A stretch of DNA of 64,000 nt from Timema cristinae (lineage: Eukaryota; Arthropoda; Insecta; Phasmatodea; Timematidae): positions 48,591,976 through 48,655,975 of the forward strand of contig JBCFYV010000001.1 in the NCBI GenBank assembly GCA_039000515.1. Reading direction: 5' to 3'. The notes below the pieces were generated by a model that did not search any database, was not told the origin of the DNA, and saw only the letters and a list, made by a program, of their open reading frames with translations. A program made the translations under genes and the position numbers. This document shows positions 22,976 to 35,699 of the stretch, piece after piece. Each line of letters opens with the position of its first letter. Position 1 is the stretch's first letter.

Positions 22976-25900
22976 CCAAAGAAAAGTCTACCGCTAACTC
23001 ATGTTTTAACACGAACTGGGACAATATTGGAAGCATTAGCTGGCATCTTTTAAAACACACCAGACTGTCATTTTAGAAGATGACTTGGAAATTAGATTAA
23101 GCCAAAACATAATTCTCATCTCGTCATAATATTAACGCAGTCGAATCACCATAATAATAACATGGAATCAAATACAATGATTTTGTAGATCTAAGATAAG
23201 CTTTTACTGCTATTCGGCCAAAAAATCTCTTTATAAAATACACTTTTTTACGGCCAACATTGATAGCATTTACTTTATTAGATGTTTTACTGTGTAAGTT
23301 GAGATCATGAGTAGACTGGCGGGTCCCATTCAGACAGGGATGACCACTTTGACAGTAAAAGAAGTCGGAGGGGTGGGGGTTTAGAAAATATGATTTACAA
23401 GATTTAGAATGGGGAGAGATAAGAAAATGATTAATGAATAAAAATACACTGTTTATATTCACGATTGTAAATGAACTTCAGCGCCATTAGATAATTTTAC
23501 CCCAACCGACATATTTTCTACACCATTTCACGATGGTATCCGACCTTTATTCCGGAGAATACAACACGAGTAAAGATTTATCCCATTAAATATGCCCGCA
23601 TAATTGGGTTTCCATTAATTCGGTAAATTAATTCACTCTTTACCTGTAATCGCGTTAGTGCTCTATATTACGACACTCAAATGATATAGTTTTGAGACGT
23701 TAACGGTCGATTTTTGAAAATGACAATGTTTTAACGACTCTCAGATCTGTGAAATCATACCTCACTTAGGCATGTCGAGAAAGTATCCATACTTTACTAA
23801 TATCCTTATTATCCTTTTGATATTTATACTTTTTACACAATACGTTGGCCTTGATACTTTTACTCTTAAGAGTACTTACGTTTCGGGAGCGGATATGTAT
23901 CGAAATTAACTATAATTTTAGCTATATTTGTCTTAATGGTGTAGTAATAATTTAACGCCCACGCTCTGAAAGTCTAATTACAAAGTCCTCCTTCTTCATT
24001 CTGAAACTACCTATATGCACAAGTCTAATACCTATTTACAATCTTGAATATTTGCATCGTTATTATTTTTAGAGATTTAACGTAAATGGTATAGAGAAAA
24101 AACAACACTATTATATTGTAAATAAAATTAGGTACAAACATTTTAAATATATAAAATAAATAGAGGAAAAAATCATATTCGGACGGTTTCCTGATTATTA
24201 TTAAGAAGCTGATCCTTATTGTTATCGATATTTTTATTTCTATAATTTTATGGTATCGATACATTTATTCCATTACGTGAAATTATTAAAGTATCGATAC
24301 TTTTCCCAAGTTCCCTAACCCGCCGGGCGAGGTCAACACTGCTTCTGGAACATTGCCTCCAGGGATGATTATGAGTCTATAATTAGAGTGGAAGGGAAGA
24401 TTCGTGAGAGACGAAGACGCGGCAACGTCGCAGCAAGCAGTGTTGCACACAGCTGAGAGCTGACAGCGGGAGGTGGGTGACCAGATTTGACGGTCTACCC
24501 GCAACAAGGAGACAAGGCGCGTCTCTTCCTCTCTGGCCTGACAAGCTAATTCGGCGTGGCCAGACTAAACATTAGTTATTTCTAAACTGTCTTATTATAC
24601 TGACTTTATTCAAGATCGTACTTTACTCGTAGCACATATATGATACACTTGTGTTAAAAAAATCATACACACATAATATTATATAAGATTGCAAAGAAAC
24701 AATTTATAAATTAGAGAGATAAGTTAATAACAAGTGACTGTTCCTTTGGTCCCTTGTTGCATTGGAGACAACACTGGTTCTACAACTATTCTCTTTCTTT
24801 CCACTCTCCACTAACACAATCTTAATCTATTCCCCCCCCCCCCCCCCCCGTATTATTTTTTTATATTTTTACACTATAGACTACACTCGAGTTGAAACGA
24901 GGTGGTTTTTGAGGTCGAACAATTACCTTTCATTATATGCGGGGAACAATACACTATCGCGACATGACTAGTTAGTATCTTTCTTATTTATATACATTTT
25001 TTTATCTGTCAGTTGCAGTAATGTTTTCTGTCATTTAGGGGGCATAAAAAATAGGACTACGTGTTCAATATTTTTACCTTTCAAATTTGAAAAAAATACA
25101 TCTTTCGTTGGCAGCTAACATATGTTTCTTCAGATTCTGTTTTTTTGGGGGGGCAAAAACATAATGGTATGTAGATGTGGCCAAAACTTAACACGTGAGA
25201 AAGATACAACAGGGGTTCCTGTAAGAAAATGTTATTAGATTGACAAGCCTATTAAATTGATGAACACAAGTGCGAAAGTGTCAGAATGTATCCAAATAAG
25301 CGTCAGCACCTTAGGATACATCAATAACACAACATATTAAGGTAATAGAAATAAATACGTATAAGTTTGTATAAATATTGAAAACGGTTGGTTAAGTCTC
25401 CCAAATTAATTTATCAAATGATAAGTCTATTTTTGGTATTCCCCAATTATTGATATTTGGTGTAGAACTCATTACTTCGGTCATTTATACCAAGGGCAGA
25501 CTTCATTACCTCATAGGCAGAGGCGCTAGTTACTTAGACATACCTCATAGGCAGAGGTAGTTTGTTACTTATATATTACTTAGTGTATATATGACCTTCC
25601 AGTCGTGCCCAGATGTTAAAATTTCTAGCATTACGTGGTTAAATAAATGAGTTTGATCTTCATAGTAAATGTGATCAAAAATAATTTGAATTTGATTAAA
25701 AACTGTTGGTGCACATCAATACAACTCTTTTTGAATTGACTTTTAAATATTACATTTCATACATTAATATAATAATTAATAACTATATTGTACCGACATT
25801 AAATATTTTATTAATAGATATAATTCTGTCTTCTTTATTTTGAACGGTTTTTATTGTTTATAAATTAGGCCTATCTTATTTTCAGGATAACTATCCTGAG

Positions 25901-26610
25901 TACTACTTTGTAATTAATTAATTTGTCTTGTTATACAATATATAACTCTCCATAAAACTTTAAAATGAAAGTGGTGTTAGTAACTGTCCATGTGTCAAGG
26001 TGTTGTGTGTTCGTTAGCAATATTTATTTAACATCACTCCTCAAACCACCCTTATAATATATTATTCGTACTGCAGGGGTTGCTAGCTGTCATGATTATC
26101 AAGGGTCAAACGCAGAGCTAGATTTAGGGGGCCACTCATGGCACACGTGACTACTAACAACAAATGGACACACCACTAGTCTTTATACACTGTATAAAGC
26201 ATTGGCACACTTTCTCACACATAAAGGTTTATAGTAAAGTTAAAGTTTTATTTGTTTTGTATCTTGTTATGGCTTGTTTGTAAATTCGCCTCCATCGAAA
26301 AGTTACACACTACCATTCTGAGCAGATGTTTAGCTTTCTTTTTAAAGAGGAATTTAACATGTGCAAACTTAAATGTTATTTATTTATTTTAAAATGGGAT
26401 TAACAGTTTATCAGCTGAACTAGTATTGCAGCAGTAGTTGCCCGGTTTTAAGACACATAAATTCAAATAAAATATTGTCAGTATTTGCCTAGGAGTTTGA
26501 TACGTCCTCCCGTCTAGGCACACCAACTGAAATATTATTAGGGTCGACAATTGGTTGGAATATTTTTTAGCGCTGAATCTTACAACCTATTCAATCTATT
26601 CAAGTTATTA
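22976..26610. other. AT-rich sequence, no gene recognised
   Basis: 24306-24560 is clearly GC-richer than its surroundings but has no supported gene. An 18-base C-run lies at about 24832-24849. The motif ACCTCATAGGCAGAGG occurs at about 25518 and 25542. Nothing else stands out. Confidence 0.5.
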
Positions 26611-26619
26611 GAATATTCA

Positions 26620-26830
26620 CTAATTACGCTAGTGACTTAGGAATGAGTAAGGTTGAATTTAGAGGAAGTGTAACCGTATTTACGTGGAGGGAAGAGTGGG
26701 GAACCATTTAGGAAAAATGCACCCTCAGTACACCTTACCAGTATTTAATCCCCAATCACCTCGTTACCCTCAATCCAGTAGAGCATGAGATTGACGCCAG
26801 ATTTTAAACATTCACCCATCGAAGTGGGTT
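26620..26830 (-). mobile_element. SINE B, diverged
   Basis: The complement of the SINE B body is readable: TTACGCTAGTGACTTAGGAA, GAGGAAGTGTAACCG, ACCATTTAGGAAAAATGCAC, then CCTCAGTACACC and a weakened B box (AATCCCCAATCACC). Confidence 0.7.
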
Positions 26831-27159
26831 TGAGTACCGGATAGTGGTGTAAAAAGATGTCGATCCCATGTTGATTGTGGAATGTTAAACTAACCCTGGA
26901 AGGTTTGTCAACATAACTTTCCCAACTACATTCGCTCACGCTCATAGAAACTATATTGTTCTTGGATTGTACTCAGTCGATTCAGAAAGTGCACGTTAAA
27001 TACCTCAAATAAATTAAATTAAATTAATAAATAATTGGGTTTCATCATTTTCTTAGGACATACCGGAACTTTTCTAATACGCCTTTCTTCAATTAGAGAT
27101 TGCTCTTCTATCCAAAGTCTTCTCTACATCATGACGTGGGACTTGTGGTCAGGCCTTCT

Positions 27160-27241
27160 TCTGTGGGATTGGCGTCACGACGTAATAATCGAGTGTAATC
27201 TGTGGGATTGGCGTCCCGACGTAATACTCGAGTGTAATCTG
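27160..27241. repeat. 40-bp direct duplication
   Basis: TGTGGGATTGGCGTCACGAC and TGTGGGATTGGCGTCCCGAC each continue with GTAATAATCGAGTGTAATC or GTAATACTCGAGTGTAATC. Two copies only. Confidence 0.85.
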
Positions 27242-27299
27242 CGGCCACAGCCAGTTTTAGGTGAGATGGAGAATTTGCCGAGATGATGATCCACCCATC

Positions 27300-29455
27300 T
27301 TCAACATGCTTAGAGGAAAGAGCAGAGACAAGGAACCTCATATTCTACATTTTAGTTGAATGTCCTTGTCTTCCTTGCTTAGAGACAGGAGCAGGGACAA
27401 GGAGCCTCATATTCTACATTTTAGTTGAATGTCCTTGTCTTCCTTGCTTAGAGGGAGGAGCAGGGACAATGAGCCTCATATTCTACATTTTAGTTGAATG
27501 TTCTTGTCTTCCTTGCTTAGAGACAGGAGCAGTCACAAGGAACCTCAAATTCTACATTTTAGTTGAATGTCCTTGTCTTCCTTGCTTAGAGGGAGGAGCA
27601 GGGACAATGAGCCTCATATTCTACATTTTAGTTGAATGTTCTTGTCTTCCTTGCTTAGAGACAGGAGCAGGGACAAGGAACCTCAAATTCTACATTTTAG
27701 TTGAATGTCCTTGTCTTCCTTGCTTAGAGACAGGAGCAGGGACAAGGAACCTCATTATTCTACATTTTAGTTGAATGTCCTTGTCTTCCTTGCTTAGAGG
27801 GAGGAGCAGGGACAAGGAACCTCATATTCTACATTTTAGTTGAATGTCCTTGTCTTCCTTGCTTAGAGGGAGGAGCAGGGACAATGAGCCTCATATTCTA
27901 CATTTTAGTTGAATGTCCTTGTCTTCCTTGCTTAGAGACAGGAGCAGGGACAAGGAACCTCATTATTCTACATTTTAGTTGAATGTCCTTGCCTTCCTTG
28001 CTTAGAGCGAGGAGCAGGGACAAGGAGCCTCATATTCTACATTTTAGTTGAATGTCCTTGTCTTCCTTGCTTAGAGGGAGGAGCAGGGAAAAGGAACCTC
28101 ATATTCTACATTTTAGTTGAATGTCCTTGTTTTCCTTGCTTAGAGGGAGGAGCAGGGACAATGAGCCTCATATTCTACATTTTAGTTGAATGTCCTTGTC
28201 TTCCTTGCTTAGAGGGAGGAGCAGGGACAAGGAGCCTCATATTCTACATTTTAGTTGAATGTCCTTGTCTTCCTTGCTTAGAGGGAGGAGCAGGGACAAG
28301 GAGCCTCATATTCTACATTTTAGTTGAATGTCCTTGTCTTCCTTGCTTAGAGGGAGGAGCAGGGACAAGGAGCCTCATATTCTACATTTTAGTTGAATGT
28401 CCTTGTCTTCCTTGCTTAGAGGAGGAGCAGGGACAAGGAGCCTCATATTCTACATTTTAGTTGAATGTCCTTGTCTTCCTTGCATAGAGACAGGAGCAGG
28501 GACAAGGAGCCTCATATTCTACATTTTAGTTGAATGTCCTTGTCTTCCTTGCTTAGAGACAGGAGCAGGGACAAGGAGCCTCATATTCTACATTTTAGTT
28601 GAATGTCCTTGTCTTCCTTGCTTAGAGACAGGAGCAGGGACAAGGAGCCTCATATTCTACATTTTAGTTGAATGTCCTTGTCTTCCTTGCATAGAGACAG
28701 GAGCAGGGACAAGGAGCCTCATATTCTACATTTTAGTTGAATGTCCTTGTCTTCCTTGCTTAGAGACAGGAGCAGGGACAAGGAGCCTCATATTCTACAT
28801 TTTAGTTGAATGTCCTTGTCTTCCTTGCATAGAGACAGGAGCAGGGACAAGGAGCCTCATATTCTACATTTTAGTTGAATGTCCTTGTCTTCCTTGCTTA
28901 GAGACAGGAGCAGGGACAAGGAGCCTCATATTCTACATTTTAGTTGAATGTCCTTGTCTTCCTTGCTTAGAGACAGGAGCAGGGACAAGGAGCCTCATAT
29001 TCTACATTTTAGTTGAATGTCCTTGTCTTCCTTGCATAGAGACAGGAGCAGGGACAAGGAGCCTCATATTCTACATTTTAGTTGAATGTCCTTGTCTTCC
29101 TTGCTTAGAGACAGGAGCAGGGACAAGGAGCCTCATATTCTACATTTTAGTTGAATGTCCTTGTCCTCATTGCTTAGAGGGAGGAGCAGGGACAAGGAGC
29201 CTCATATTCTACATTTTAGTTGAATGTCCTTGTCTTCCTTGCTTAGAGACAGGAGCAGGGACAAGGAGCCTCATATTCTACATTTTAGTTGAATGTCCTT
29301 GTCTTCCTTGCTTAGAGACAGGAGCAGAGACAAGGAGCCTCATATTCTACATTTTAGTTGAATGTCCTTGTCCTCATTGCTTAGAGGGAGGAGCAGGGAC
29401 AAGGAGCCTCATATTCTACATTTTAGTTGAATGTCCTGGTCTTCCTTGCTTTTTC
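27300..29455. repeat. 69-bp minisatellite, about 31 copies
   Basis: Unit GAGCCTCATATTCTACATTT plus 49 more bases, in two main variants (AGAGGGAGGAGC and AGAGACAGGAGC). It is stop-free in one plus frame, so frames up to 363 codons arise (28397-29488). Single-base insertions at about 27753 and 27960 shift the frame without any sign of being avoided, which argues against coding. The same repeat occurs at 61833-62222. Confidence 0.97.
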
Positions 29456-29510
29456 GCGTGGGGCAAACTTTTGGATTTTCCGCCATAAACTCTTATACTG
29501 TCAAACTCTA

Positions 29511-29587
29511 GGGTTGAATTAGGTTGGTTAGCTAAGGTTTGTTTTGGTTAGAATAAGTTAGGTTGGGTAAGGCTAGGTTTGGTCAGG
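29511..29587 (+). repeat. Degenerate GGTTAGG-like tract
   Basis: Repeats of GGTTGGTTAG, GTTAGG and GGCTAGG over about 75 bp. Imperfect GGTTAGG-rich tracts are common inside arthropod genomes. Also present at 62285-62358. Confidence 0.6.
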
Positions 29588-29767
29588 GGAAAAGAAAGTA
29601 TCAAAACGAGGTATTTTGAATGTTAGTGCATTTCCACGATCCAATTTCTGTTCTAGATCAAAACTATGCTCCAAAACATAATTCGTATTGGAACGTTCTT
29701 AGCTTTTTTAATTTGAATGTGATAGGTGCGTATCCCATGACGTTATTTTTTGTGGCCGCAAATACAA

Positions 29768-29852
29768 CCTATCGCAAGTCCCAACTAACGCAAGTCCCAC
29801 CTATCACAAGTCCCAACTATCGAAAGTCCCACCTATCGCTATTCCCACTATA
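29768..29852. repeat. 16-bp tandem repeat, about 5 copies
   Basis: Units of the type CTATCGCAAGTCCCAA. The second copy of the region (62530-62635) has one extra unit. Confidence 0.85.
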
Positions 29853-30631
29853 ACTAACACAATGGTTTGCTTATAGATTGTTCCTTTCACTGCTGGTAGA
29901 CGTCATGAGTGCAACATTATATGGTTTACTATTGTGACTTGCTATGTGATGATAACACTTGTTTTGTATGTTACTCGAAATGTCACAGCGCAGGTTCTTG
30001 CGCATGTGCGTTTCTCAACACGTGGCCTCTTCGTCTTATTTCGCCCGTTGGTTCGCAGGGGTGTACACATCTTCAAGCTCGTGAACAACTGGGAGAAGGG
30101 ACCAAGAATAAAATAAACACAGGAAATATGCTATATTTTAGTGAAGAGCGTCTTACTACCTATCCTTGTTATACACATATATACTAATTATTGTAATTTA
30201 ATAGGGATAGTGGAGGTTGAATTTATAGGAATCGTGCCAATATTAGAATAAAGGGGAATTATAAAACCATTTAGGAACAGAACATACATATACAATAATA
30301 GCAGGTAGCTTACAATTATTACATTACTATGTTGAGACGATTTGTTCAGCCCTGCAGACAAGAGAATATCAAAAAGGCAGGTATGTCAAACCTAAGGCCA
30401 CAGCCATGATTGCGTGCACTCACTTGATATTTTGATGACTCATTAATCAATGACACCTTATTCTTATTTTTATAACCATCGTAGAAACAAAAGTGATGTG
30501 ATGTTTGGTAATTTGGCAAAATTTGAGGATGTTTGAGGTTGATGTGCCAAATTTGTACTCTTTCATCGACCCGAATCAATTAGCAAAAGTTGTTGAATTT
30601 GCGCACTCAATGTGTGCATTGTTATTTTCAG

Positions 30632-30775
30632 CAAATACTTATGTCAACAGTTGTTTACTCAATCGAAATGGAACCAAACAATCAAGAGGTTCTGTATTAC
30701 GGACAAGTCATATTTCTAAACAATAGTTATGAAATTAGCTTTGGAGAGCAAATTAAAATAAGACTATGGCTGCTA
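30632..30775 (+). CDS. Candidate internal exon (48 codons), gene unknown
   Basis: Preceded by a pyrimidine-rich TTGTTATTTTCAG acceptor and followed by the strong donor GTAAGT at 30776-30781. The 144-bp interval is open in one frame and exactly 48 codons long, so it could be included or skipped without a shift. It contains EPNNQEVLYYGQVIFL and then FGEQIKIRLW, an alternating polar/hydrophobic pattern suggesting beta strands. The interval is identical in the second copy (63420-63564 region), while sequence further upstream differs between copies. No flanking exon or family recognised. It could be a chance frame or part of a transposon. Confidence 0.35.
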
Positions 30776-30919
30776 GTAAGTGCTTTCAAATTTCTGATAA
30801 AAATTACATTTTTTATATATAAGCTTACTCTTTTTTTATATATGAAAAGGTAACTGAGTGATATAAATCCTTAACTTATCTTCCTTCGGAGGGGAAGTAA
30901 AACCGTCGGTCCATGTTGA

Positions 30920-31563
30920 CTGTGGATTGTAAAATAACTCTGCTACATTAGTAGGCTCTTTGTGGAATGTGGAATCTAAAATAACCTTGCCACATTAGTA
31001 GGCTCTTTGTGGAATGTAAAATAACCTTGCCACATTAGTAGGCTCTTTGTGGAATGTAAAATAACCTTGCCACATTAGTAGGCTCTTTGTGGAATGTAAA
31101 ATAACCTTGCCACATTAGTAGGCTCTTTGTGGAATGTAAAATAACCTTGCCACATTAGTAGGCTCTTTGTGGAATGTAAAATAACCTTGCCACATTAGTA
31201 GGCTCTTTGTGGAATGTAAAATAACCTTGCCACATTAGTAGGCTCTTTGTGGAATCTAAAATAACCTTGCCACATTAGTAGGCTCTTTGTGGAATGTAAA
31301 ATAACCTTGCCACATTAGTAGGCTCTTTGTGGAATGTAAAATAACCTTGCCACATTAGTAGGCTCTTTGTGGAATGTAAAATAACCTTGCCACATTAGTA
31401 GGCTCTTTGTGGAATGTAAAATAACCTTGCCACATTAGTATCTTTGTGGAATGTAAAATAACCTTGCCACATTAGTAGGCTCTTTGTGGAATGTAAAATA
31501 ACCTTGCCACATTAGTATCTTTGTGGAATGTAAAATAACCTTGCCACATTAGTAGGCTCTTTC
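30920..31563. repeat. 40-bp minisatellite, about 16 copies
   Basis: Unit GGCTCTTTGTGGAATGTAAA plus 20 more bases. Two late units lack the GTAGGC segment. The seed CATGTTGACTGTGGATTGTA at about 30912 resembles CATGTTGATTGTGGAATGTT at about 26869, so the array seems to have grown from a dispersed sequence. Confidence 0.96.
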
Positions 31564-31589
31564 ACTCTCGATCATAAAAATTCAGTTTG

Positions 31590-32075
31590 AAAGGCAACCA
31601 AAAGATGGCACCATCCGTAGTTTTAACTTTAAATTTGGCTCTTATCATAAAATGAGTTTGGCATGGCTGGAATATGGGATTGCCACCCATCTCACAGTTT
31701 GTAGCTCCTCGACGGATAAAAGGAAAGAGGTTTTTTCTCTTCACTTGTATTGAGTTGTTCTTCAAAGGTTGTTGGTAAGGAGAGGACATTATCGTGGACG
31801 TAATAGTACGTATTAGGGCTTATAGCTAAGTGTTTGTGGTTTCTATACCACACGTCATACTACTCGGCCAGGCTATACACATATTTACATTAATGAGGTC
31901 GGAATGAGGGAGGTATAATTGAGGGGCTATACCCTCATTGGCGGGGAAAGAGAGTGGCAAGCCCTTTATGAAAAACACCTCAAGCTTCGATATTTTTGTA
32001 ACCAGTACCAGTCTCTAACTAGAGTGATATATTAGACCATGTGACCACAGATGTGTGTAGATTACTAAGATCAAC
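31590..32075. other. Sequence without a recognised gene
   Basis: A 75-codon minus frame (31789-31562) is open but unrecognised, and it ends at the minisatellite border. No other signal. Confidence 0.45.
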
Positions 32076-32085
32076 TATAAACTAT

Positions 32086-32385
32086 GTCGGTGACCTGGCG
32101 CTCTAGGGGTAAGGTGTCAAACCTCGGTGCTGGGGGTCCGGAGCTCAATCCTTGGTCCCGGCACAGATTTATCTTATTGCCAAACGTTTCCTTCACCTCT
32201 GAAAAGACTTATATTAATCACAAATTGTGAATTTGTGGAATGCCAGGCCTCCACCGTGGTTCGGATCCCACGTTAAACTGTAGGTCCTCCAGTTCATCTC
32301 ACAATCACCCTATCATTACACATTAGCGTGAGTGCGTATAACCCGAACGGGTAGTAAGACGCGGTTCTAATAATAATAGTAATAA
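32086..32385 (+). mobile_element. SINE A, full-length copy
   Basis: Same order as the copy at 17203. Flanked by the 10-bp target duplication TATAAACTAT at 32076-32085 and 32386-32395. The body carries a short extra ATTAATCACAAATTG-type segment, shared in part with the copy at 39219. Confidence 0.93.
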
Positions 32386-32395
32386 TATAAACTAT

Positions 32396-33690
32396 ATATA
32401 GTGTGGGAGTGTACAAACACGTATGTTTATATCAAGATCTATAAACACGATGGAAGGCCTTAGAATATAGAAACAGTCGTATTATGATTTAATGTTGGTC
32501 TCCATCCAGATATAAACTAGGCGACTATAATAAAATGCCCCGCAACTAACTGTATATAGCTAGAACGTGTAGTCTATTGAATTATAATAAATGTTATATA
32601 ATATTAATAAAAATTTATTTGTTTATCTTCTAACGAAAATATTGCGTATAGAGAAACAAATTTAACACTTAAAATTGTGGAATAATTAATTATGCTAAAC
32701 AATAGCCTTTTACTTATTTTAAGACAATTATTAGTGTTGAATTATTTTTAATCAATAAACAATTTCGTGTCTCTGAGATATTATAAAGAGCTAGCTATAC
32801 GTGTAACTTTAGGGCTCTTTGATTCGATTCTGGGATAATAAGTGATTCAATTTCTATTTTGGGTAAATTATAACTGTTAATCGGATGCTAGAAGATTGTC
32901 ATTGAGTATTTAATGTTATCTGCATTTACTAAGTGAATTAATATTGGATTACAGGTTATGTCACTTTAGCGCTGAATTTGAAAACCACGCCCAAATAAAC
33001 AAAAATAGTTAAATATATAATTTATCATAAATAATAATAAATGAATTAATTATATGTCAAAGGAACCAATAACTTATCTGAGCTTTCTTAGTTTTAATAA
33101 AAGCCGTAATGAGTGAGAAATAAATACTAGTATAAATAATCAAGCCCAATATATAACTGTCAAAAACCGTACATTCTGAATTGATAAATTCAATAAAAGT
33201 TTAAGTACAATTTTCTTAGATTTTGATTATATTTGCTTGGTTCTTTTTTTATAAAATGGTTTTATTTAATTAAGATCTGTGCGCCTTGAGATTGTATGTA
33301 TAGGCAATACATCGCACAAACGTGTGTTGCATGAAAATAAAAAATTCACACACGAGTCCACTCAAAAAAACTATACACTTGAATTTCAATTGGGTTGTTC
33401 GTGAAAAATTACCAATTTGTTTATCCATTTCAATAAAAGACTACAACGATTGTACTTTCATTTATAATTGTATCATAAATAAGTATTTAAACTAATAGAG
33501 ATAAATCAGAGGGCATTTTAATATTACGAAACTTGATCTTTTAACTATACTGTAATTCGTTATATTAAGTTTCTTGTCACACTTCAAGATATATAGCATA
33601 ACTACTTTAAGTAATGCATTATCGGTATTTATAGATTACTACAACTTTTCAATAAAATTGAAATATCAATTCCAGTTAAAAGTAACTTTT
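32396..33690. other. AT-rich stretch, nothing recognised
   Basis: Very AT-rich. No frame, repeat array or element ends that I can support. Confidence 0.6.
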
Positions 33691-33701
33691 GTATCTAAAA
33701 T

Positions 33702-33949
33702 CAGTGGCCGCATGCTCTAAAGCGCTACGCTAGCAGTAGACTAGACTGATGATGACTGGGAGATCATGGTTCGATCCCAGTGGGGTGTACTGATGGTTGT
33801 TTTTGCTTAATGATTTCCCCCTTTCTCTACGCAAATGATAATACACTTCCTCTAAATTCAGCCTTCCCCATTCCTAGCCCATTAGCTTAATTAGTATTTA
33901 AACATATAAACTGAACGAGTAGTAAGACGCGGTGCTAAATAAATGAATA
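33702..33949 (+). mobile_element. SINE B, full-length but diverged
   Basis: Head with GATCATGGTTCGATCCCAGT, body with ACTTCCTCTAAATTCAGCC, tail GAACGAGTAGTAAGACGCGG. Flanked by the 10-bp target duplication TATCTAAAAT at 33692-33701 and 33950-33959. Confidence 0.92.
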
Positions 33950-33959
33950 TATCTAAAAT

Positions 33960-35680
33960 TAGATTATTGTTATTATAAATTTAATATATTTTAAAATATA
34001 GCTATGTTTACTAATTCAAAATTAAACTACATTCAAATGTTTTATATTCAAAATGTATTTGTAAAAATGACATATTGACACGGGAATTGAACCTCATGCT
34101 TTTGACAAAGAGTTATTCTGTTCTTAGCACTTAGCTACTTACAGTCGTATATGATTTATTATTGAAGGCTGAGACTTTATTTATGGGTTATACAAACCTT
34201 ATTAGTCTTTATATCCGTGGAAAGAACACTTAAAAATTATGAATGCTCCCGAATTTAAATGCCTTTGCAGAAGTCATTTTAAATTACTTTCTAAAAAAGT
34301 TTCGTTGATGTTTAACTATAGAATACAAGTTATTTTTTTAAAAGTCTAATCGAACTTGTGAAATAATATGCTACTATGGTCAATAAAATGTTACAACTTA
34401 CTTAACATTGCTGAATATTTTATTTGTGGTTTTATATAGAACTGTTTGTGATGGCATTGATCGCACATAACCAAACAACCCTAACTCTCCTAAAATAGTT
34501 CATGATAGCAGATTTACACACGTCCATCACAAACTCTGTTTTAAAATATGAGTGTAAAATGACCCTGCACACGATACGAATCTTGAATAGTTCAGTGTCA
34601 GAACATTGGCGAGTTAAGCTGAGGGTTGGGCTTTCAATTCCAATATCCAGGTTTCATTATTCAACTAATTTAAATTATAATCCAATGAGCTACAAATAAT
34701 CAATATAGTGTACAGGCCTTACTATTCCATTCCTCGCTTTCCTCTACAAACTAAGTAATATTTCTACACGGTCTTATGATCTAATATTTGCTGTCAGCCA
34801 TGACACATTTATTTAGAAAATGTATTGGCCACAGGTGTAAAGGGCGTCATCCCCAATATAAAAATCAAGGTCACCTAGTAGGATTTAAATAAGAAGAAAC
34901 TTTTTTTGACAGTTAAAAATGAACTAACAAAATGTTCATAGATTATATAGGCTGTCCTTATATTATAATATACCCAATATAAGCCTTCAGATGTATTTTT
35001 ACTTATAAGACATCTTAAAACCTTATGCGTTAATTTATGAAGTAAGTAAAATAATATATTTAGTTATCTCGTTGACTAACGCAAACAGTTTTAAGATAAC
35101 TCTTCAAGTAAATCATTAATAAAGGCTTATAATGGAGTTAATAATTTAGCGGCAAACTTTATAGACATGTGATCTGCAGCTATCACTTCTGATAAATAAT
35201 ATCAATACATATAAAATAATAAATTGAAATGTGACAATGTTGACAGCAAAAAAAATTCTTAAATTTTCTAAAGGATTCTTCCTACCAGAATCATATTATA
35301 GCTTATACTACTAACTTTGATACCCGTAGCTATAAGTATCAAGAATCGGCGATGAATTTTAACATTTTCTCGGTGATAAATGTTTAAGAAATATATATAT
35401 ATATATTAATATAGCAGAATACGTAAAAACTGATGGTTTAAACCCGTTACACACAGGGGGTTTCAAAGTCAAGCTCGTCTAGTCCTTTTTAACGGTATTG
35501 AAGAGATCGTGGTTCAAGTACCTCCATGCAAATACATATACATTTTCTAAAAAGTTAACCTTTCAAATCTTTACCTCTTCAGTATGATGAAATAAGGATA
35601 GACTGACTAGTAGTAGGGCCAACCAGTGAAAAAAATAAAATATATTTAATAAGAGCTTGGACTAATATCTCCACCATAAT
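33960..35680. other. AT-rich stretch with two weak tRNA-like sequences
   Basis: A tRNA-like sequence on the minus strand at about 34075-34142 (GAGGTTCAATTCCCGTG with TAGCTAAGTGCTAAG). A weaker one on the plus strand near 35455-35525 (CGTGGTTCAAGTACC). A short TA run lies at about 35393-35406. No gene. Confidence 0.5.
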
Positions 35681-35699
35681 GATTACCAGTTTCTCTGTC

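Larger units (their letters stand above)
29456..30904. repeat. Low-copy segment of a large duplication (copy 1)
   Basis: Matches 62223-63690 nearly base for base, with scattered substitutions and small indels that are denser toward the left. Lies between the 69-bp and 40-bp minisatellites in both places. Includes a candidate exon at 30632-30775. Confidence 0.93.

Noticed and set aside
28397..29488. 363-codon cysteine-patterned plus frame
   Set aside because: A 69-bp unit gives this frame automatically, and frame-shifting single bases occur in the same array without being avoided.
30346..30579. 77-codon minus frame present in both block copies
   Set aside because: The copies differ in it by insertions that change residues, there is no splice context, and it overlaps the plus-strand region leading to the candidate exon.
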